A stretch of DNA of 64,000 bases from Plantago elongata (GCA_036897095.1 JAYMSP010000030.1:48878-112877); one strand, 5' to 3'; shown: positions 1 through 11,690, counted from the stretch's first letter. Notes: a model not told the origin generated them from the sequence alone. Made by a program: numbers and translations.

Positions 1-1660
1 TGCAACGTGATTCATTTTAGTGCGAGTAGCTAGTAATCAATAATTAGCCAATAATCGTTATCAAAATTCAAATTGCATGGATTTTGATCACTCATTCAAG
101 TTGCTAGATCTGGATCATATCATATCTAGCTAGGTTCGTCAATGGATAGTCCGACTCATATACACCAGGTTTAGGGTCAATTTACTACTCATGGGACAAT
201 AGTAGTGCAAAATGTGTGCATTTAGGTTGTGTTATCTTCAACATCACTTCAGTTTAGTTTATATAAGATAAATTTAATTTAATTAAGTCAAATTCAGTTT
301 AGTTCAGCTCGATTTAGTTATATTTTATACCTTATTTTAGTTGAGTTCAGTTAAATTCAATTTAATTCAGTAAATCCCAGTTTAAGAGAACACAACTTTA
401 ACCAAATATTGTATCAACTTGGACGATATGCTGGGGCAGCTAGCGGTGCATTTAATTTGGAATTTTTTTTAAATTAAACCGTAAAGTGAGACACGTCGAT
501 TTTATATATTGTGTAATGACTATGTATTTTTTAATATATTTTACAGTAACTATTTATTTAGAAGATATACTTCGATTATTTTTTTCTCTAATTTGATAAT
601 TTTTTACACTAAGTGTGAAAGTTGAAATGTGTACTAAAGTTGGAGCAAACTGATGGACGTTTAGCTTAGAAATGTAATGTAGTTAAATAAAAATCTTTGT
701 GAGAATTCGCAATTGCTAGTTTGAGCCTTTTAAAGGCTTCTTAGCAGCAGTTTTTAAATTTATTTGTTTCATCACATTCTCAATATAGTCTATTTTCAAT
801 CTATTCTTTAAGTTTGTAAAGAAAAATCAATTTTAAGTCATAATAAATCACAACCATATGTATATCTACTCATAGAAACTGGTTAGAATGAGTTTAAAAC
901 ATGGAAATACTCTCTTAATTCATTTTATTTATTTATTGTAACAAATTTTAAATCAATTATATAATCTTAAAAAATCTTATGCGCACATTTTATTCTTACA
1001 CTCTTCGTAGTCCTCAACAATACTTTTACCAATTCAACTGAAATTAAGTTATAATTCATCTTTTAGAAGGTCTGTTATAGTTGATATAATTAAGGTCGAA
1101 ACATACATTAAAGTATTTAATGTGAATTTCGGATTTTAATATTCATGAAATGTAACATGTGACACTAGCAAAAGTTTCGAGCATCGGTGTCACTAGTACT
1201 GAAGTAGTTACCACATGCTTAACGTCCAATTGGAGGGTGTTGAGATCCGAATCAATGGAATTGGAAAGTTGAGCTGTAGAGATACGGGAAGATCAATGAT
1301 CCTTTGAATTCGTTTCGATAAGCTACAATTAGTATTATGTGTCATCCAATTCCAATCAAGCTTTACTTTACTTAACCCAACTTTTATATATATATACCAT
1401 CGATGTTGTACTTGATGCCTGTAAATAAGTAAATTAATCATAATGATCATTATCATTTCATGAAGCTAGCTAGATTGATTCTTGAAACTCCAGTCATTGT
1501 TGAATTACGCGGAAACTTCACGATGAGGATACAAACATTTGTCGTCTGATTGGTATATTTGGTCCTGTCCAGATAAAATCTTCACCAGATGGCTGTAATA
1601 TTATTGACTATTATATTCTAAAGTGGACCCGGCGGTCTTGATCGAAATTGGATCCGAACT
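1..1660. other. AT-rich intergenic DNA, no gene seen
   Basis: I see no coding region with recognisable protein similarity here. The stretch is AT-rich and contains one copy of a dispersed miniature element (225-396), annotated separately. Open frames in this stretch are short and of random composition. Confidence 0.6.
225..396. repeat. Dispersed miniature element, AACTGAA-rich family
   Basis: The segment begins GGTTGTGTTATCTTCAAC and ends with an imperfect inverted counterpart (AAGAGAACACAAC), giving terminal inverted repeats of roughly 20-25 bases. The interior is built of TTCAGTT/TTTAGTT/AATTTAATT words. TTTA is present directly on both sides (221-224 and 397-400), consistent with a target-site duplication. 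Similar segments recur through the window: about 41130-41240, 43440-43560, 48515-48640, 49850-49960, 51960-52140, 53880-53990, 54840-54985, 62785-62925 and 63695-63790. Superfamily is not certain; a non-autonomous DNA transposon (MITE) is the best reading. Confidence 0.55.
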
Positions 1661-2010
1661 CAAAAGTAGACTAGAAATTATCACGTTCGTCATTCCCGAA
1701 AATGACCTGAGACCCGTTTCGAATTCGAAAATGACCCGAAACCGTCATACATAAAAATGACCCGAAACACGAATTGATCCGGTGTCGAAGCGACCCGATT
1801 AGAATATATGAATAGACCTGGCCCGAAATGACCAAAATTAGAATTGATCTGAAACCACCTGACCTGAAATGTCCCAAGTTTAGAATTGACCCGAATCCGA
1901 ATTGATCCAAATCATCCGATCTGAAATGACCCGAATTCGAATTGACCCGAATCATCCGATGCATACTCAAACGATCTGACATGACCCGAATTAGATTTGA
2001 CGTGAAAAAT
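1660..2010. repeat. Degenerate GACCCGAA minisatellite
   Basis: The words TGACCCGAA, TGACCTGAA, GAATTGATCC and GAATCATCCGAT recur more than a dozen times with irregular 15-30 base spacing, for example around 1736, 1758, 1861, 1900, 1926 and 1981. A related unit, TGACCCGAATTCGAATTGAC, is clear near 1927-1946. The translated frames are low-complexity (repeats of SGHFRS on the minus strand), which is what a tandem repeat gives and not a protein family. Confidence 0.65.
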
Positions 2011-2039
2011 CATAAGTATCACAATGCATTATATTACTA

Positions 2040-2835
2040 GAGGGCACCGTTTAAAGCATGAACCTTTTATAATATGTTGATGTAAAGGGAATAAAATAAT
2101 TTTATTATATATAATCTAGATTTTTTATTGTACTATAGTCAAGTTGGTTGAACATGAAGTATGTTTTTTATTAAACGGTTAAGTAGGTTAATGTCGCTGG
2201 CCTATTCTAGTTATTGAAAACGATCGATTATATACCCGTGAGTTGAAGAAACTAGTTTTATTGACCATTTTCTCATTTTTTTATTGTAATTCTGATTGAG
2301 TTTTGTTTTATATTTATTCTCTATTTTGTTTTCTGAATTAAAATCAGACTTTTTATTTTTATTTTTTCTAATATTATGTGACATCTAGGTGGAAGTCAAA
2401 ATTGAGAGAGTGTTTAACCATGTTGACACTTCAGCAGTCAACATGGTCAATGGTCGATTTTTTGAGTAAAAGACAAAAGGTGCCGTGAATCATGAAATAG
2501 AGGATTAAATTTGACGACAAGAACGAACGTTATATTACGCGTGCCAGACCCCCAAACTTTGAGGAAAAAAATATCTTTTTTCCCCAAAATTATGATAACA
2601 TACGTAATATTGCAGAGTGCACGTCATTTATAACTATTTTGGGAAAATATATATTCTCCATTTTGGGTATATAAATAAAAGCCTACGTGTACTTGCAACG
2701 AACATTTATTAATGATCAAATGCATACTCAATATTCACTCGTAATTCAAAGGAGTGATCAAGCATATATTTATGAAGTTTTGTTATCAGGCACAAACATG
2801 TTGCTAGCTAGAAGAAATTAACTTTTAAATAAACT
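2040..2835. other. Intergenic, nothing recognised
   Basis: AT-rich sequence without a coding signal or a repeat I can name. Confidence 0.5.
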
Positions 2836-3724
2836 CAAAGTATTAAAAGGGGTAAGGTTTTTCTAAAAAAAATAAAAAATTTAAGACTTTTTATGGTTTT
2901 TCGTGGTTTTCAGGTTTTACCGGTCTGACCGGTCGAGTTTCTAAAAAACCACTCAAATATACATTTTTATTATGCTTTTAATAAATTATGTTATGATTTT
3001 AAGTTGTTAGAATTAAAATTTCAGTTACAGTTTTAATGTCTTTTGTTAACGTTTTAATGCATGATATGGTGGTTTAAATGCGTCACTATCGTATATTACA
3101 GTTATAGTTTGAACTTCTTTTACTACATTTTTTTGAAATGTTGTGATGGTTTTAAGGAGGTACATGATAGTTTTTAAGATGGTTCGTATAGTTTTAGACG
3201 ACAGTTGAATATCATTAAACTAACATTAAACAAGTTTAAAAGTTCCAGATATGTCATTAAAACATCAATATGCAATCCTAAATAAGCTAGTTGTAACATT
3301 CAAGCATTAAAATATTGAAACATTTGTCATCCAAATGTTAAAAATATTTATTCTTATTGGAGAAAAAATCACAATAAATGCTCATTTGATACAAATGCAA
3401 ACTGATGAAAATAGTCCTCTTTCGCTTGAACATGTTGGTTAACTTCGGCTTCATGATTTGTGTTGCTTGTGTTTGATGTTTCAATACTACATTAACACCA
3501 TTAAGAGACCTATCACCAAACTCGATGTCATCATCAACACCTGCTTAAAATATCCACTAACTGGATTAAAACAATAACAACTCTCACTAAAATATCACAT
3601 TGATTTTTAAAGCAAAAAAGAACATGAAAAACAAGCTAAAAATAGCAACATTGATTCTTAAAACCATATTAGGGTCTCATAAAACTATAACAATGCTTCT
3701 TCGGACAATAAACAACACCAACTA

Positions 3725-4350
3725 TTAATATTAATGCTTAAAACCATCGTAATGTCTTGTAAAACAAGAACAATACCTCTTAAATCTATAATAAAGCATT
3801 TGCAAATAATCAATTCATAAATATTTAATCAGGAACTAAAAAACACTAATGGTGTTGCTTAAAACTACAATAACAAATCTTACAATTATAACATATCCGT
3901 AAAAAATAGTTACAAGTAGAAATATTCACCACAAGTTAAAAACAATAACATTGAAGTATAAAATCATAATTGTGCATCTTAAAAATATAACTATGTCTCT
4001 CAATTTAACAATGTTGGAACATGCAACACATGCTAAAAATAATAACAATATTGCTGTATAAATCAACAACTATGAATCTTAAAACTTTGACATTGCCTCT
4101 TAAAACAATAACAAAGCATTTGCAAAAAACCAATTCTTAAATATCTTATGAGGAACTAAAAACACTAACTTTGTTGATTTAAACTACAATAATAGATCAT
4201 AAAACTACAACATATACGCTAAAACATTAACATGCAAAAACATTCGACATAAGCCAAACACATAACGATGATGCTTAAAACTGTAATTGTAACTCGTAAA
4301 ACCTTCACAACATTTCTTAAAATTATAATTGCAACTCGTAAAACCATCAC
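3725..4350. repeat. Two tandem ~320-bp repeat units inside locus 1
   Basis: The words AAAGCATTTGCAAA, CCAATTC/TCAATTCATAAATAT, AGGAACTAAAAA(A)CACTAA and ACTACAATAA occur in the same order starting near 3795 and again near 4115, an offset of about 320 bases. The flanking CTTAAAAC..ATAACAATGCCTCTTAAAAC blocks repeat with the same offset. The copies are diverged, with many substitutions and small indels. Confidence 0.6.
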
Positions 4351-5021
4351 AATACCTCTTAAAACCATAACAAAACACCATATAACATGATTGCGAGTTT
4401 CACTATACAAATTCCAGATCTAGATTCAGATCTGGAAACATCATATCACAAAGTTGATAAAAAGTGAAAAATAAAAGGCAAGATATCACTTCAAGTTGAT
4501 TTTAATAGGAATGAAGCGAAATAAATTCATATAACAGAGATGCTTAAAACTATAATACTGGTTCTTAAAACTATAATAATGCCTCTTAAAATTATAAACA
4601 CCAGATAACATATGCACGGAATAATTCAAATTTTCTATGCACGAATTTCAGATCTGAAATCAGATCTGGAAAATTCATATCGTAAAATTAACGAAACACA
4701 AAATTTAAACGTCAATTTTCACTTCTATTTGAGATTTTAACCCAAAAATCAACATGGATCGATATAAGAGATGAAAAACAACAAAAATCACGAATCAATT
4801 GAATTGATTCGTCGAATTTTTGATGTGTTGAAAGAAATCCGGTGAAATCGCGTTGAAATCCGGCGAAATCGATGAAATCCAACAGAGATGAGGAGTCGAC
4901 ACAACATAAGGAGTGGTTGATGCGTAGCTCTCCGGTTGACGGGGTATATGGAGAGGAAGTGGGGAGGGAAAGAGAGAATGAGAGGAGTTATAAGAAAGTT
5001 TTTCTTTATAGGGTTTTGTAG

Positions 5022-5035
5022 AGAGAGAGAGAGAA
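5022..5035. repeat. (GA)n microsatellite
   Basis: A short run of GAGAGAGAGAGAGA lies in the presumed leader of the locus 1 element. Confidence 0.7.
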
Positions 5036-5194
5036 AATGATTTAATGGAATGAGTTTTTGTGTGAGATTTTTACTTATTTGGGTAATTTATATAAAAAAT
5101 ACTGACTGGATTATTACGTTTTTAACCGGTTCATAATTATAAAATTGATTTTTTTAATAAATTAGAAAAATCTTCTCTTTTAATATACTTACTT

Positions 5195-7970
5195 CTGAAT
5201 AAATGAGTCGGTGATGGAGTTAACATACTTCATTTTCATAATTAGAAAATCAATTACATGCGTTCACTAGTATTTATTTATATATCGCATCGCCTCTGGA
5301 CTCTCTACACACTTCTTGAACGGGACTATTACATGAAAGATTCAAATATATGAAGTAGGAGTAATAAATTATTACTTGGCCTCCCTCTTAATTCGCGTTC
5401 AACACATACCATTTTTATCCATATTAACATATTGCAGAATACAAAATTATAGAACGTGGAAATGGTCATGGTTCGTGAAAACAAACTCTTTAAACATTGG
5501 GATGTTTTCAAGCTTAAATAACGCCACGGGTCCAACAAATTAACACGTTGTACAATTTTTTTAAGTAAATGATTGAGAATGTGGATTCTTACTTCACCAT
5601 ATGGAGATACGATTATTTCGGTCGTGGTACTTCCAATATTAGAGCAATTCTAAGGTTTGGAGTAATGATCAAAATGTATGAAGTTAAGGGGTTTTCTTTT
5701 TAACGAAAAATGTGTTCTGGTCATTTGGTCAATTAGTTAGACGGGAAGTGTTGTACAAACTAAATTGTGTTTCGTTTGTCCAGGCCAATAGTGAATCACT
5801 AAATCGTTTCTATTACTCATGGATTGTTTGCAGGTTGTTTGCTAGCTAGATATAGAGACAAATACGTATGTAGTATATAGTTTCTCCCAACATAATTCAG
5901 TATTTCAGTTCTTATCTCGTACGTATTGTAGTAGAGAACACTTCAGAGCAGAATGAAGACGATTTCACAAACCAATTGCTTCCTATAAGTTAGCAAACAC
6001 ATTAATTAACTTAAAGGTCAAACTAATTACAATATTCTCCATAAACACTCATTATTAGAGAGACAATTAAGAACACTAATGATCCTGATTAGAGAATTCA
6101 TAAGTAATAGGGTGACTTTTTATTGTAGAATAATCACGAATCTAGTTGATGGTATGGTAAGAAAATGGGTGGCTGACTTTTTGGAAAACAACACCATCTA
6201 TCTACCAAGGGTGTGAAGTGGAAAATCGAGAATGTAAAAAAGAAATTGAAATAAAACATAAAAGGGGTCAATCTGAGTTTGTGTACTAGTTGTTGTGGTA
6301 TTGTGTGAAGTGGCGGATGGGAATCCCAATAGCCAAATATGCATTCAAAAACATGGGGCGAGTCTTTTTTGTGCTGCAATTTCTGTTAATTTGTTCAACC
6401 ACAGAAAATGTGTATGGGGTAGGGTATGGTTTTTCAAGGTAAAGAGATAGAAATACTGAGTTGGAATTTGGGAGTATCCATGGATTCTAAGTCCTCGAAA
6501 AGATTTGTTGAGATAATTTTAAATGGATAGAATAGATTGAGTTGAGTCGGATCGTAAATGAAATGCTTAACTGTCGAGTTAATAAATTCATACGAACAAA
6601 CAAATTTATGTTGTTTAACACATTATTCTTTTGGGTATAAATCTGGATGATAGTTATGAAAGGATATCCTTTCGAATAATATGACAGACCACATATTTAG
6701 TCTTCATTTGTGCACATTTTAAAAAGCTTTTTAATTGTTTTTTATAGTATGCATGGTCTAAACCAAACACACATAACTATTACATTCTTATGTATATTCG
6801 CGAAGAAATGTGAACTTTGTGAGCATTGATATCATCCTCAGTCCATTAATCCAACCTCAAATCAACTTCAACTTTAACATAGATTCACCTCAAACGGAAA
6901 ATATATCCCTTATTTTATTACTTATATCCCATACTTTGTTCATTTATGATATATACAAGCATAAAAGTGGAGTAAATAATCTGAAAAGAATTGAGTTATA
7001 CAAATGTTGGATCGAATAACATGGCATCTGAAACATTAAATATTAACAAACATTGAGTTTATAAATACATTTGTTGTACAAGTTAAAACTTGTAGTTAAG
7101 TACAAAACATATTCATTTACATTAATGCTCACATAAACTCCCACATTTCTGGTCGAATTTGCCTCGATGAGGGTTATTATTGAATAAATTAAATATATGG
7201 CGGAGTTTGTCTTCGATGAAATTCAAATTTAATGTTACCTCATTAAAAACTTCAAACTTAATAAAGAGGTTTGACATTAACTCATTCATACCATTTTATT
7301 TATTATATGTATTTATATTCGTATATATATAGAGACGGTTTATATTTTAGGAGGATATTTGTTAACTACCACGCCTTCTATCTCCGCCCGGGTGCAATTA
7401 CAAAAAGGGTCACAGTTTGTATCTGGGGAAGGCAATTAATGGAGAGATATTGAGATAGTAAAGGGTTGGTTAAGGAAGGAGAGGCATTGGCCTCTTGGTG
7501 AAACATGGAGCCACCTTGGTTTCTATGCATGCCTCACCAAGTGTTCATTCCTAGTTACTACCTAGCTATTTCATATAGTATATGCGCGTACAATTGTACA
7601 TGCATGCATACATGGTCCTTCTCTTTTAGCCTTTTCTATATCAATTTCATCTCCACGTCTATGGAATACGCCACCAGATCTATGTCATTGATTTGATACA
7701 ATGTTTCATTATCACACCTTTTTGGTGAATGGAGTGTGTTTGGAGAATTATAGCGAGTCGAGTTCGAATCAAAATAACTCAGATAAATTATAAATAATTG
7801 ATAATTATTACAAAATGTAATTGACATCGAAGTTAATATGTTGGCTAATTTGATAAAGAATCAAGGGAATATTATCTCTAGACTAGTTAGTCCCGCAGAT
7901 GGCTTTCATTTTAATTTTTTATTTTTAATAAATCTCACTTTTTAATTCTAAATTTGAAGCTTTGAGGGTA
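5195..7970. other. Intergenic, no gene recognised
   Basis: Six-frame translation gives only short frames with no family resemblance. Small TA-rich and GT-rich patches are present (for example near 7320). I cannot name any repeat in this stretch. Confidence 0.5.
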
Positions 7971-7973
7971 TAG

Positions 7974-8616
7974 TGTAACACTCCAGAGCTTCAAGTCAAG
8001 TTTAAAGAGCTAAAAGTTAAGGTATAGAAAGCATTACTCATCCCAATAAGGTGCACCTTTCTTTTCAGAAATTCACTAATTATGAGCTTGTTCTGGAGCA
8101 ATTTTAGAATGGGTAACAAACTGAGAAGTATATTGGTTCGTGCACGCCTTAGGACAAAGTGCACGAGAAAAGGATTTGAGTTGGTACTGTAGTGCCAACA
8201 TATCACCTGAAGAGTTGTCCATGAGAAATCTCGCCGGTTCAAATGGTCGGTGCTCGACCCATTAGTAGTAAGGTCAGTATAAATGTAATCAGGGTCGTGT
8301 CAACCAAAAATCAACAAGAGGGTGAGGGGTGAATATAACGCCTCCGAATTTTAAGACAAGTCCAATCTTAAAGGGATTAAAAACTCTATGTACGCCTATA
8401 CCAACAAAGTGCACATTTCTTTTCGAGAATTGGCTTGAGAACTCTAGAGTTAAGCGTGTTTGATCTGGAGCCATCATAGGATGGGTGATCAACTAAAATA
8501 TCTCGATTCGTACACGTGTGAGGGCAAACTGCACGGAAAAGTATTTATTTTGCTTATGAATATCCACGTCGGTTCAAAGGATCACAATTCAACTGATTAG
8601 TCGTTGGATTGTTACA
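7974..8616 (+). mobile_element. Cassandra-like TRIM retroelement (two LTRs, tiny interior)
   Basis: Two diverged direct copies of a ~290-330 base LTR-like unit lie side by side. The left starts TGTAACACTCC (7974) and ends near GTGTCA (8302). The right starts TATAACGCCTCC (8334) and ends GGATTGTTACA (8616). Shared blocks in the same order include AAGTGCACATTTCTTTTC versus AGGTGCACCTTTCTTTTC, CTGGAGC followed by ATAGGATGGGT or TTAGAATGGGT, CGTACACGTGTGAGGGCAAA versus CGTGCACGCCTTAGGACAAA, and GCACGGAAAAG versus GCACGAGAAAAG. The ~30 bases between them include a purine-rich AAGAGGGTGAGGGGTGA, a plausible polypurine tract. The conserved middle of each unit resembles 5S rRNA, the hallmark of Cassandra elements, which are non-coding TRIMs. 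I could not find a target-site duplication. Confidence 0.7.
8436..8490 (+). promoter_or_regulatory. 5S-rRNA-derived internal Pol III promoter region in the LTR
   Basis: The segment reads GAACTCTAGAGTTAAGCGTG, then a TTTGATCTGGAG stretch, then ATAGGATGGGTGA. Plant 5S rRNA has the same order (GAACTCC..AGTTAAGCGTGCTTGGGC, then CTAGGATGGGTGACC), covering the A box, intermediate element and C box. It is only a partial, diverged 5S sequence inside a repeat and not a 5S gene. The left LTR carries a more decayed equivalent around 8085-8125. Confidence 0.65.
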
Positions 8617-8619
8617 CAG

Positions 8620-9049
8620 TAGATTAAAAACACTATAAACAATTAATTTTTTACTAAAATCTCAAGGCTTTAAGTCTATACCTACATGCAAAATGTCCAT
8701 TAAAAACAGTGTCCCATTTAACTCCACATAAGAAAACAAATTTGAAGATATTTTGCCAGCCAAACTTGGAAAAATAAGATGAATACATAAGATATTAAAA
8801 TATCAACAGAATGTAGTAATTATGTAGCGGACTAAAAATGTCAAAATATGATTCTGGCCACACGCACTGATCACATATCTATTGGGCCGACATTTTTTCA
8901 CTTTCAGAGGTTGATTGTTTCCTTTAATTTATCACGGAGTATTATTGAGACGGTAAATTTAAAAAGTTACAAAAGAGGACTCAACAATTCTTAAATAAAA
9001 TTATAATATATAGTTTAGATAATTGCATGTTAGGAGAGTTGAGTATAAT
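8620..9049. other. Intergenic, nothing recognised
   Basis: AT-rich sequence with no coding frame and no nameable repeat. Confidence 0.5.
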
Positions 9050-9365
9050 CACTACAAAAAAACGTTTTAATAACGAAATTTCTAACGAAAATTGAGGTTT
9101 CTAACGAAATTTCTAACGTACAAAACATCGTGAGAAACAATTTCTAATAGAACTTTTCTTCCATTAGAAATTTCTAACGGAATATAAAATTCCGTTAGAA
9201 AATACGGTTCTGGTTCAAACCGGAACCAGCCAGATTTTCTAACAGAATATGAACATTCCGTAAGAAACTTTCTAACGGAATGGAAATTCCGTTAGAAAGT
9301 TTCTTACGGAATGGACAAACTCCGTTAGAAAGTTTCTAACGGAAAATAAATTAATTTACAAATAT
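9050..9365 (+). mobile_element. CACTA-type terminus with subterminal repeat array
   Basis: The segment starts CACTACAAAAAAACG, the canonical terminus of plant CACTA (En/Spm-like) transposons. It is followed by a dense array of TTTCTAACGGAAT and its inverse ATTCCGTTAGAAA (for example near 9171, 9190, 9269 and 9286), typical of CACTA subterminal transposase-binding motifs. A perfect-looking inner palindrome pairs GGTTCTGGTTC with GAACCGGAACC-like sequence near 9206-9228. The opposite terminus (ending TTTTTGTAGTG) was not found downstream, so this is a truncated end or a solo miniature derivative. Confidence 0.65.
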
Positions 9366-9460
9366 TTTTTTATTACAAATATAATTTATATATACAGAAA
9401 TTGAAAAGCACACAATTTTAATGGCACAAATATAATTATAATTTATTGGAACCCGATAAA

Positions 9461-9668
9461 TTATAAGGTCATGAGCGCATTACATAGTTACGTTTTACAC
9501 CACATCGATAAATTCACGACCCATTTAAAATTATTTAAGGTTATATATGGTCCTACCGTTTCACCATCTCAATTTATTATAGATTTTCATCATTCTGGTT
9601 TTACTAGATTAGTTATGAACATGTTCACTTGATTTTCAAGGAAATATTGCAGAGGAAGTTAAAGTTAA
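9461..9668 (+). repeat. Inverted segment H, copy 1 (left flank of Harbinger unit A)
   Basis: This ~205-base segment, from TTATAAGGTCATGAGCGCAT to GAGGAAGTTAAAGT, is repeated in inverse orientation at 11690-11894. A 53-codon frame opens at ATG 9471 and stops at 9632. The same-length frame is open in the other copy, with 8 differences in about 54 residues. I do not recognise the peptide. The copy ends exactly where the left Harbinger unit begins (TTAA followed by GATTACTCCC). Confidence 0.7.
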
Positions 9669-10011
9669 GATTACTCCCAATGGGTCGTCACAATGACCGT
9701 GAATAGTAGCGGTCGTTGGCGATGACCACTCTGATGACCACTGCAGCCGAAAATCATATCCAAAGGGTAATCGGGACAACCGTGAATAGTGCATTATTTT
9801 ATTTTATTTTTTAAACAAGTTTAACATATTCTAAGACTGGTTGGAAGTTGAAATGAATCAAATTGCATCTTTAAAACAAGTTTTAGAATTTATTACGATG
9901 GAATCAGACGGTTACAATAACACCAACGATAACAACATCAAAGAACAAGCTACAATATTGAAATTCTAAAACGAACTGAATTGAAAGCACACAACAACAA
10001 ATTAGAACGAA

Positions 10012-11351
10012 TCAAAGGCCGAACTCGTCCTTGAGGCTCTGCAGGATACCCATCTCCATTGGTGTCAATGATGGTTTCTCGCTTAGCCGAATCATCATTT
10101 TGTATTTCTTGAATTTTGTTTGCTCATGGTTGCTCGAAGCTAGTGTTCTCACGTCCTCAGACTTATTATCGGCCTTGTGTCGAATTAGTCGAATTGCTTC
10201 AATCCTCTCTCGCTCAATCCGAAGCCTCTCTACCTCATGATGCCTCCTTTCTTCATTCCTCAGTCGTTCCATCTCAAGCCTCAACTCCTCAATTGTGTTC
10301 ATTCCTTGGAATAAATGAGACAAAGTTTCCATGGAGGAACCACCACCAGGCCCTCTTGCTTTTGAAAGGACTTCGCCTTATCACGACCCAGGCCTCTTCG
10401 ATATGGTTTCACTTCCATCATCAATCTGCTCAAACCCCTTTTAGTACCGCTCCCACCACTACTTTGCTATCAACATGATCGTCTTCATTACCTTCACCTC
10501 CACGACTCGGTTGCACTCTGTAAGTCGGCGCGCTAGTGAAACTTGAGAAATTCATTGAGATTGCTATTGTGGATACTCCCTCATCTCGTGCCAACAATGT
10601 TCAAGATTGAACTTGTTCTTTTGCCTCTGTTTGTATAGTTTTTTTGCCATATTGACAACGTCATCCTCATTCTGACCACTTTTACCACCAATTTCATGAG
10701 AAGCATCGTCATATGCTGAGACAAAGTGGTTGACACCTTCCTTCATCCGAGACCATCTCCCACGTAGTGAATTAGCAGTTCGGATGCGGAGGCCAGTTAG
10801 TGGATGGACATCTCGAAGGTTTTGATCCCAAATCTTCTTGGCATCATTGAACATGTTGATATACGACCGGTTAGTGGATTTGATCGGATCCTCGCTCAAA
10901 CACATGAAGGTTTTGATGAGAGCTTTATCTTCATCTTCAAAGAATGTTACATGCTTCGGCTTTGCATTTGGATCATCGGTTGTTTCCTCTGCCGCATCGG
11001 ACGTGTCCGCTTGCTTTTATGCTTTCGTCTTGTCCTTTCCTTTGTTTGCCACCGGTGGTGGTGTGGTGAAGGCTGAGTCTCCGGAACGGATTCATGAATG
11101 GGTTGGGACATATCAACGAACATAGAACTGTCGGGGAAAAATGGATTGTAGGTCCCGGTAGTATCGTAGATTGGTGTTTCGTGGAGTTGTGGGTAGCACT
11201 GGTTTAAAAAGGACGGTATTCGATACGACATACCATTCATCATCAAAAATGGGTATGTCGGATGATCTTGGTAATTCGGTGGAGTGTAGGATTGCAGAGT
11301 GTTTGGAGTGTTTGGGGTTGTGTTCGAATGTTGGGAGTTGAGAGTAGACAT
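10012..11351 (-). pseudogene. Harbinger ORF1 (Myb/NAM-associated-like) pseudogene
   Basis: Three minus-strand frames add up to one ORF1-type protein: 11351-10947 (Ser/Pro/Thr/Asn-rich N-terminus ending in a basic KERTRRKHKSKRTRP tract), 10905-10564 (DNA-binding core with IWDQNLRDVHP, LRGRWSRMKEGVNHFVSAY and FNLEHCWHEMR) and 10332-10012 (charged coiled-coil LRLEMERLRNEERRHHEVER plus a C-terminal tail). The second and third are in the same frame, interrupted by a stop at 10564 and by frame breaks between about 10560 and 10340. The first is offset by one frame. This is the architecture of the accessory ORF1 protein of plant PIF/Pong elements, which assists the transposase in DNA binding. In sequence databases such proteins are often mislabelled as NAM-associated or GST T3-like. 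It lies divergent to the transposase pseudogene and has its own TATA-containing promoter. Confidence 0.75.
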
Positions 11352-11389
11352 TTTAGCGTTTTGAGTTTAAGAAGTAGATGAGAGAAGGG

Positions 11390-11463
11390 AAAAATGGAAG
11401 TGTGGAGAAATGAACTGAATTATGGTTGCATTTATAGAGTTCAAAAAAATATAGCCGTTGGAG

Positions 11464-11544
<81 letters not shown>

Positions 11545-11690
11545 AATTTATTCTAATTTTTAAAAAAATAAAAAAGGCCATATGGCCGTTGGTGGTTGGG
11601 TCCACCACCATATGACCGTTGGAGGCCCAGGCAGCCGAAACTCGATTGCCTGGGCCAAGTGGTCGACCGTTAGGCCGGCCGGTGCCTTTA
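11390..11690 (-). promoter_or_regulatory. Promoter/5' end of unit A, inverted copy of unit B promoter
   Basis: Read on the minus strand, this stretch contains ATCTCCAACGGCTATATTTT, GAACTCTATAAATGCAACC (TATA box CTATAAAT) and CAGTTCATTTCTCCACACTTC, ending 40 bases before the ORF1 start. The corresponding plus-strand stretch at 12040-12110 before the transposase has the same blocks with few changes. Further out, GGCCATATGGCCGTTGG and a CCCAGGCAGCCGAAACTCG hairpin block match inversely with 11930-11990. The stretch also holds a TA/TG microsatellite absent from the other copy. Confidence 0.7.
11464..11545. repeat. Compound (TA)n(TG)n microsatellite
   Basis: A run of TATATATA is followed by about 50 bases of alternating TG with occasional TA, then TATATA. 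It sits in the promoter of unit A and was gained after the promoter duplication, because the mirror copy lacks it. Confidence 0.85.

Larger units (their letters stand above)
2839..5190 (-). mobile_element. Gene-bearing DNA-transposon relic, locus 1 (possibly Mutator-like)
   Basis: The two ends are imperfect inverted repeats: left AAGTATTAAAAGGGGTAAGG and, read on the minus strand from 5190, AAGTATATTAAAAGAGAAGA, both followed by TTTTTCTAA. Read on the minus strand the interior looks like a gene relic. It has a TATA-like and CT-rich leader near 5040-4930, a long AT-rich intron-like part with repeated words such as GTTTTAAGAGGCATTGTTAT, then an acceptor-like TTTTAAGCAG followed by GTGTTGATGATGAC near 3545-3530. 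A homologous copy lies at about 18610-20700 in the opposite orientation. No intact transposase frame remains and no clean target-site duplication was found. The GGGGTAAGG/TTTTTCTAAAA terminus resembles Mutator-like elements, but that class call is an inference. Confidence 0.5.

Noticed and set aside
3725-4350. CRISPR-like array
   Set aside because: The repeats are long, diverged and tandem, in a plant nuclear context, with no spacer/repeat structure.
8436-8490. 5S rRNA gene
   Set aside because: Only the internal promoter part is preserved and it sits inside a repeated LTR-like unit, so it is a Cassandra-type derivative and not an rRNA gene.
9471-9632. A real small gene in segment H
   Set aside because: The frame is open in both copies, but nothing supports translation, and the substitutions between copies are mostly amino-acid-changing.
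10116-11125. Plus-strand frames of 90-120 codons opposite the ORF1 pseudogene
   Set aside because: They are antisense shadows of the minus-strand ORF1 sequence, with no family motifs.
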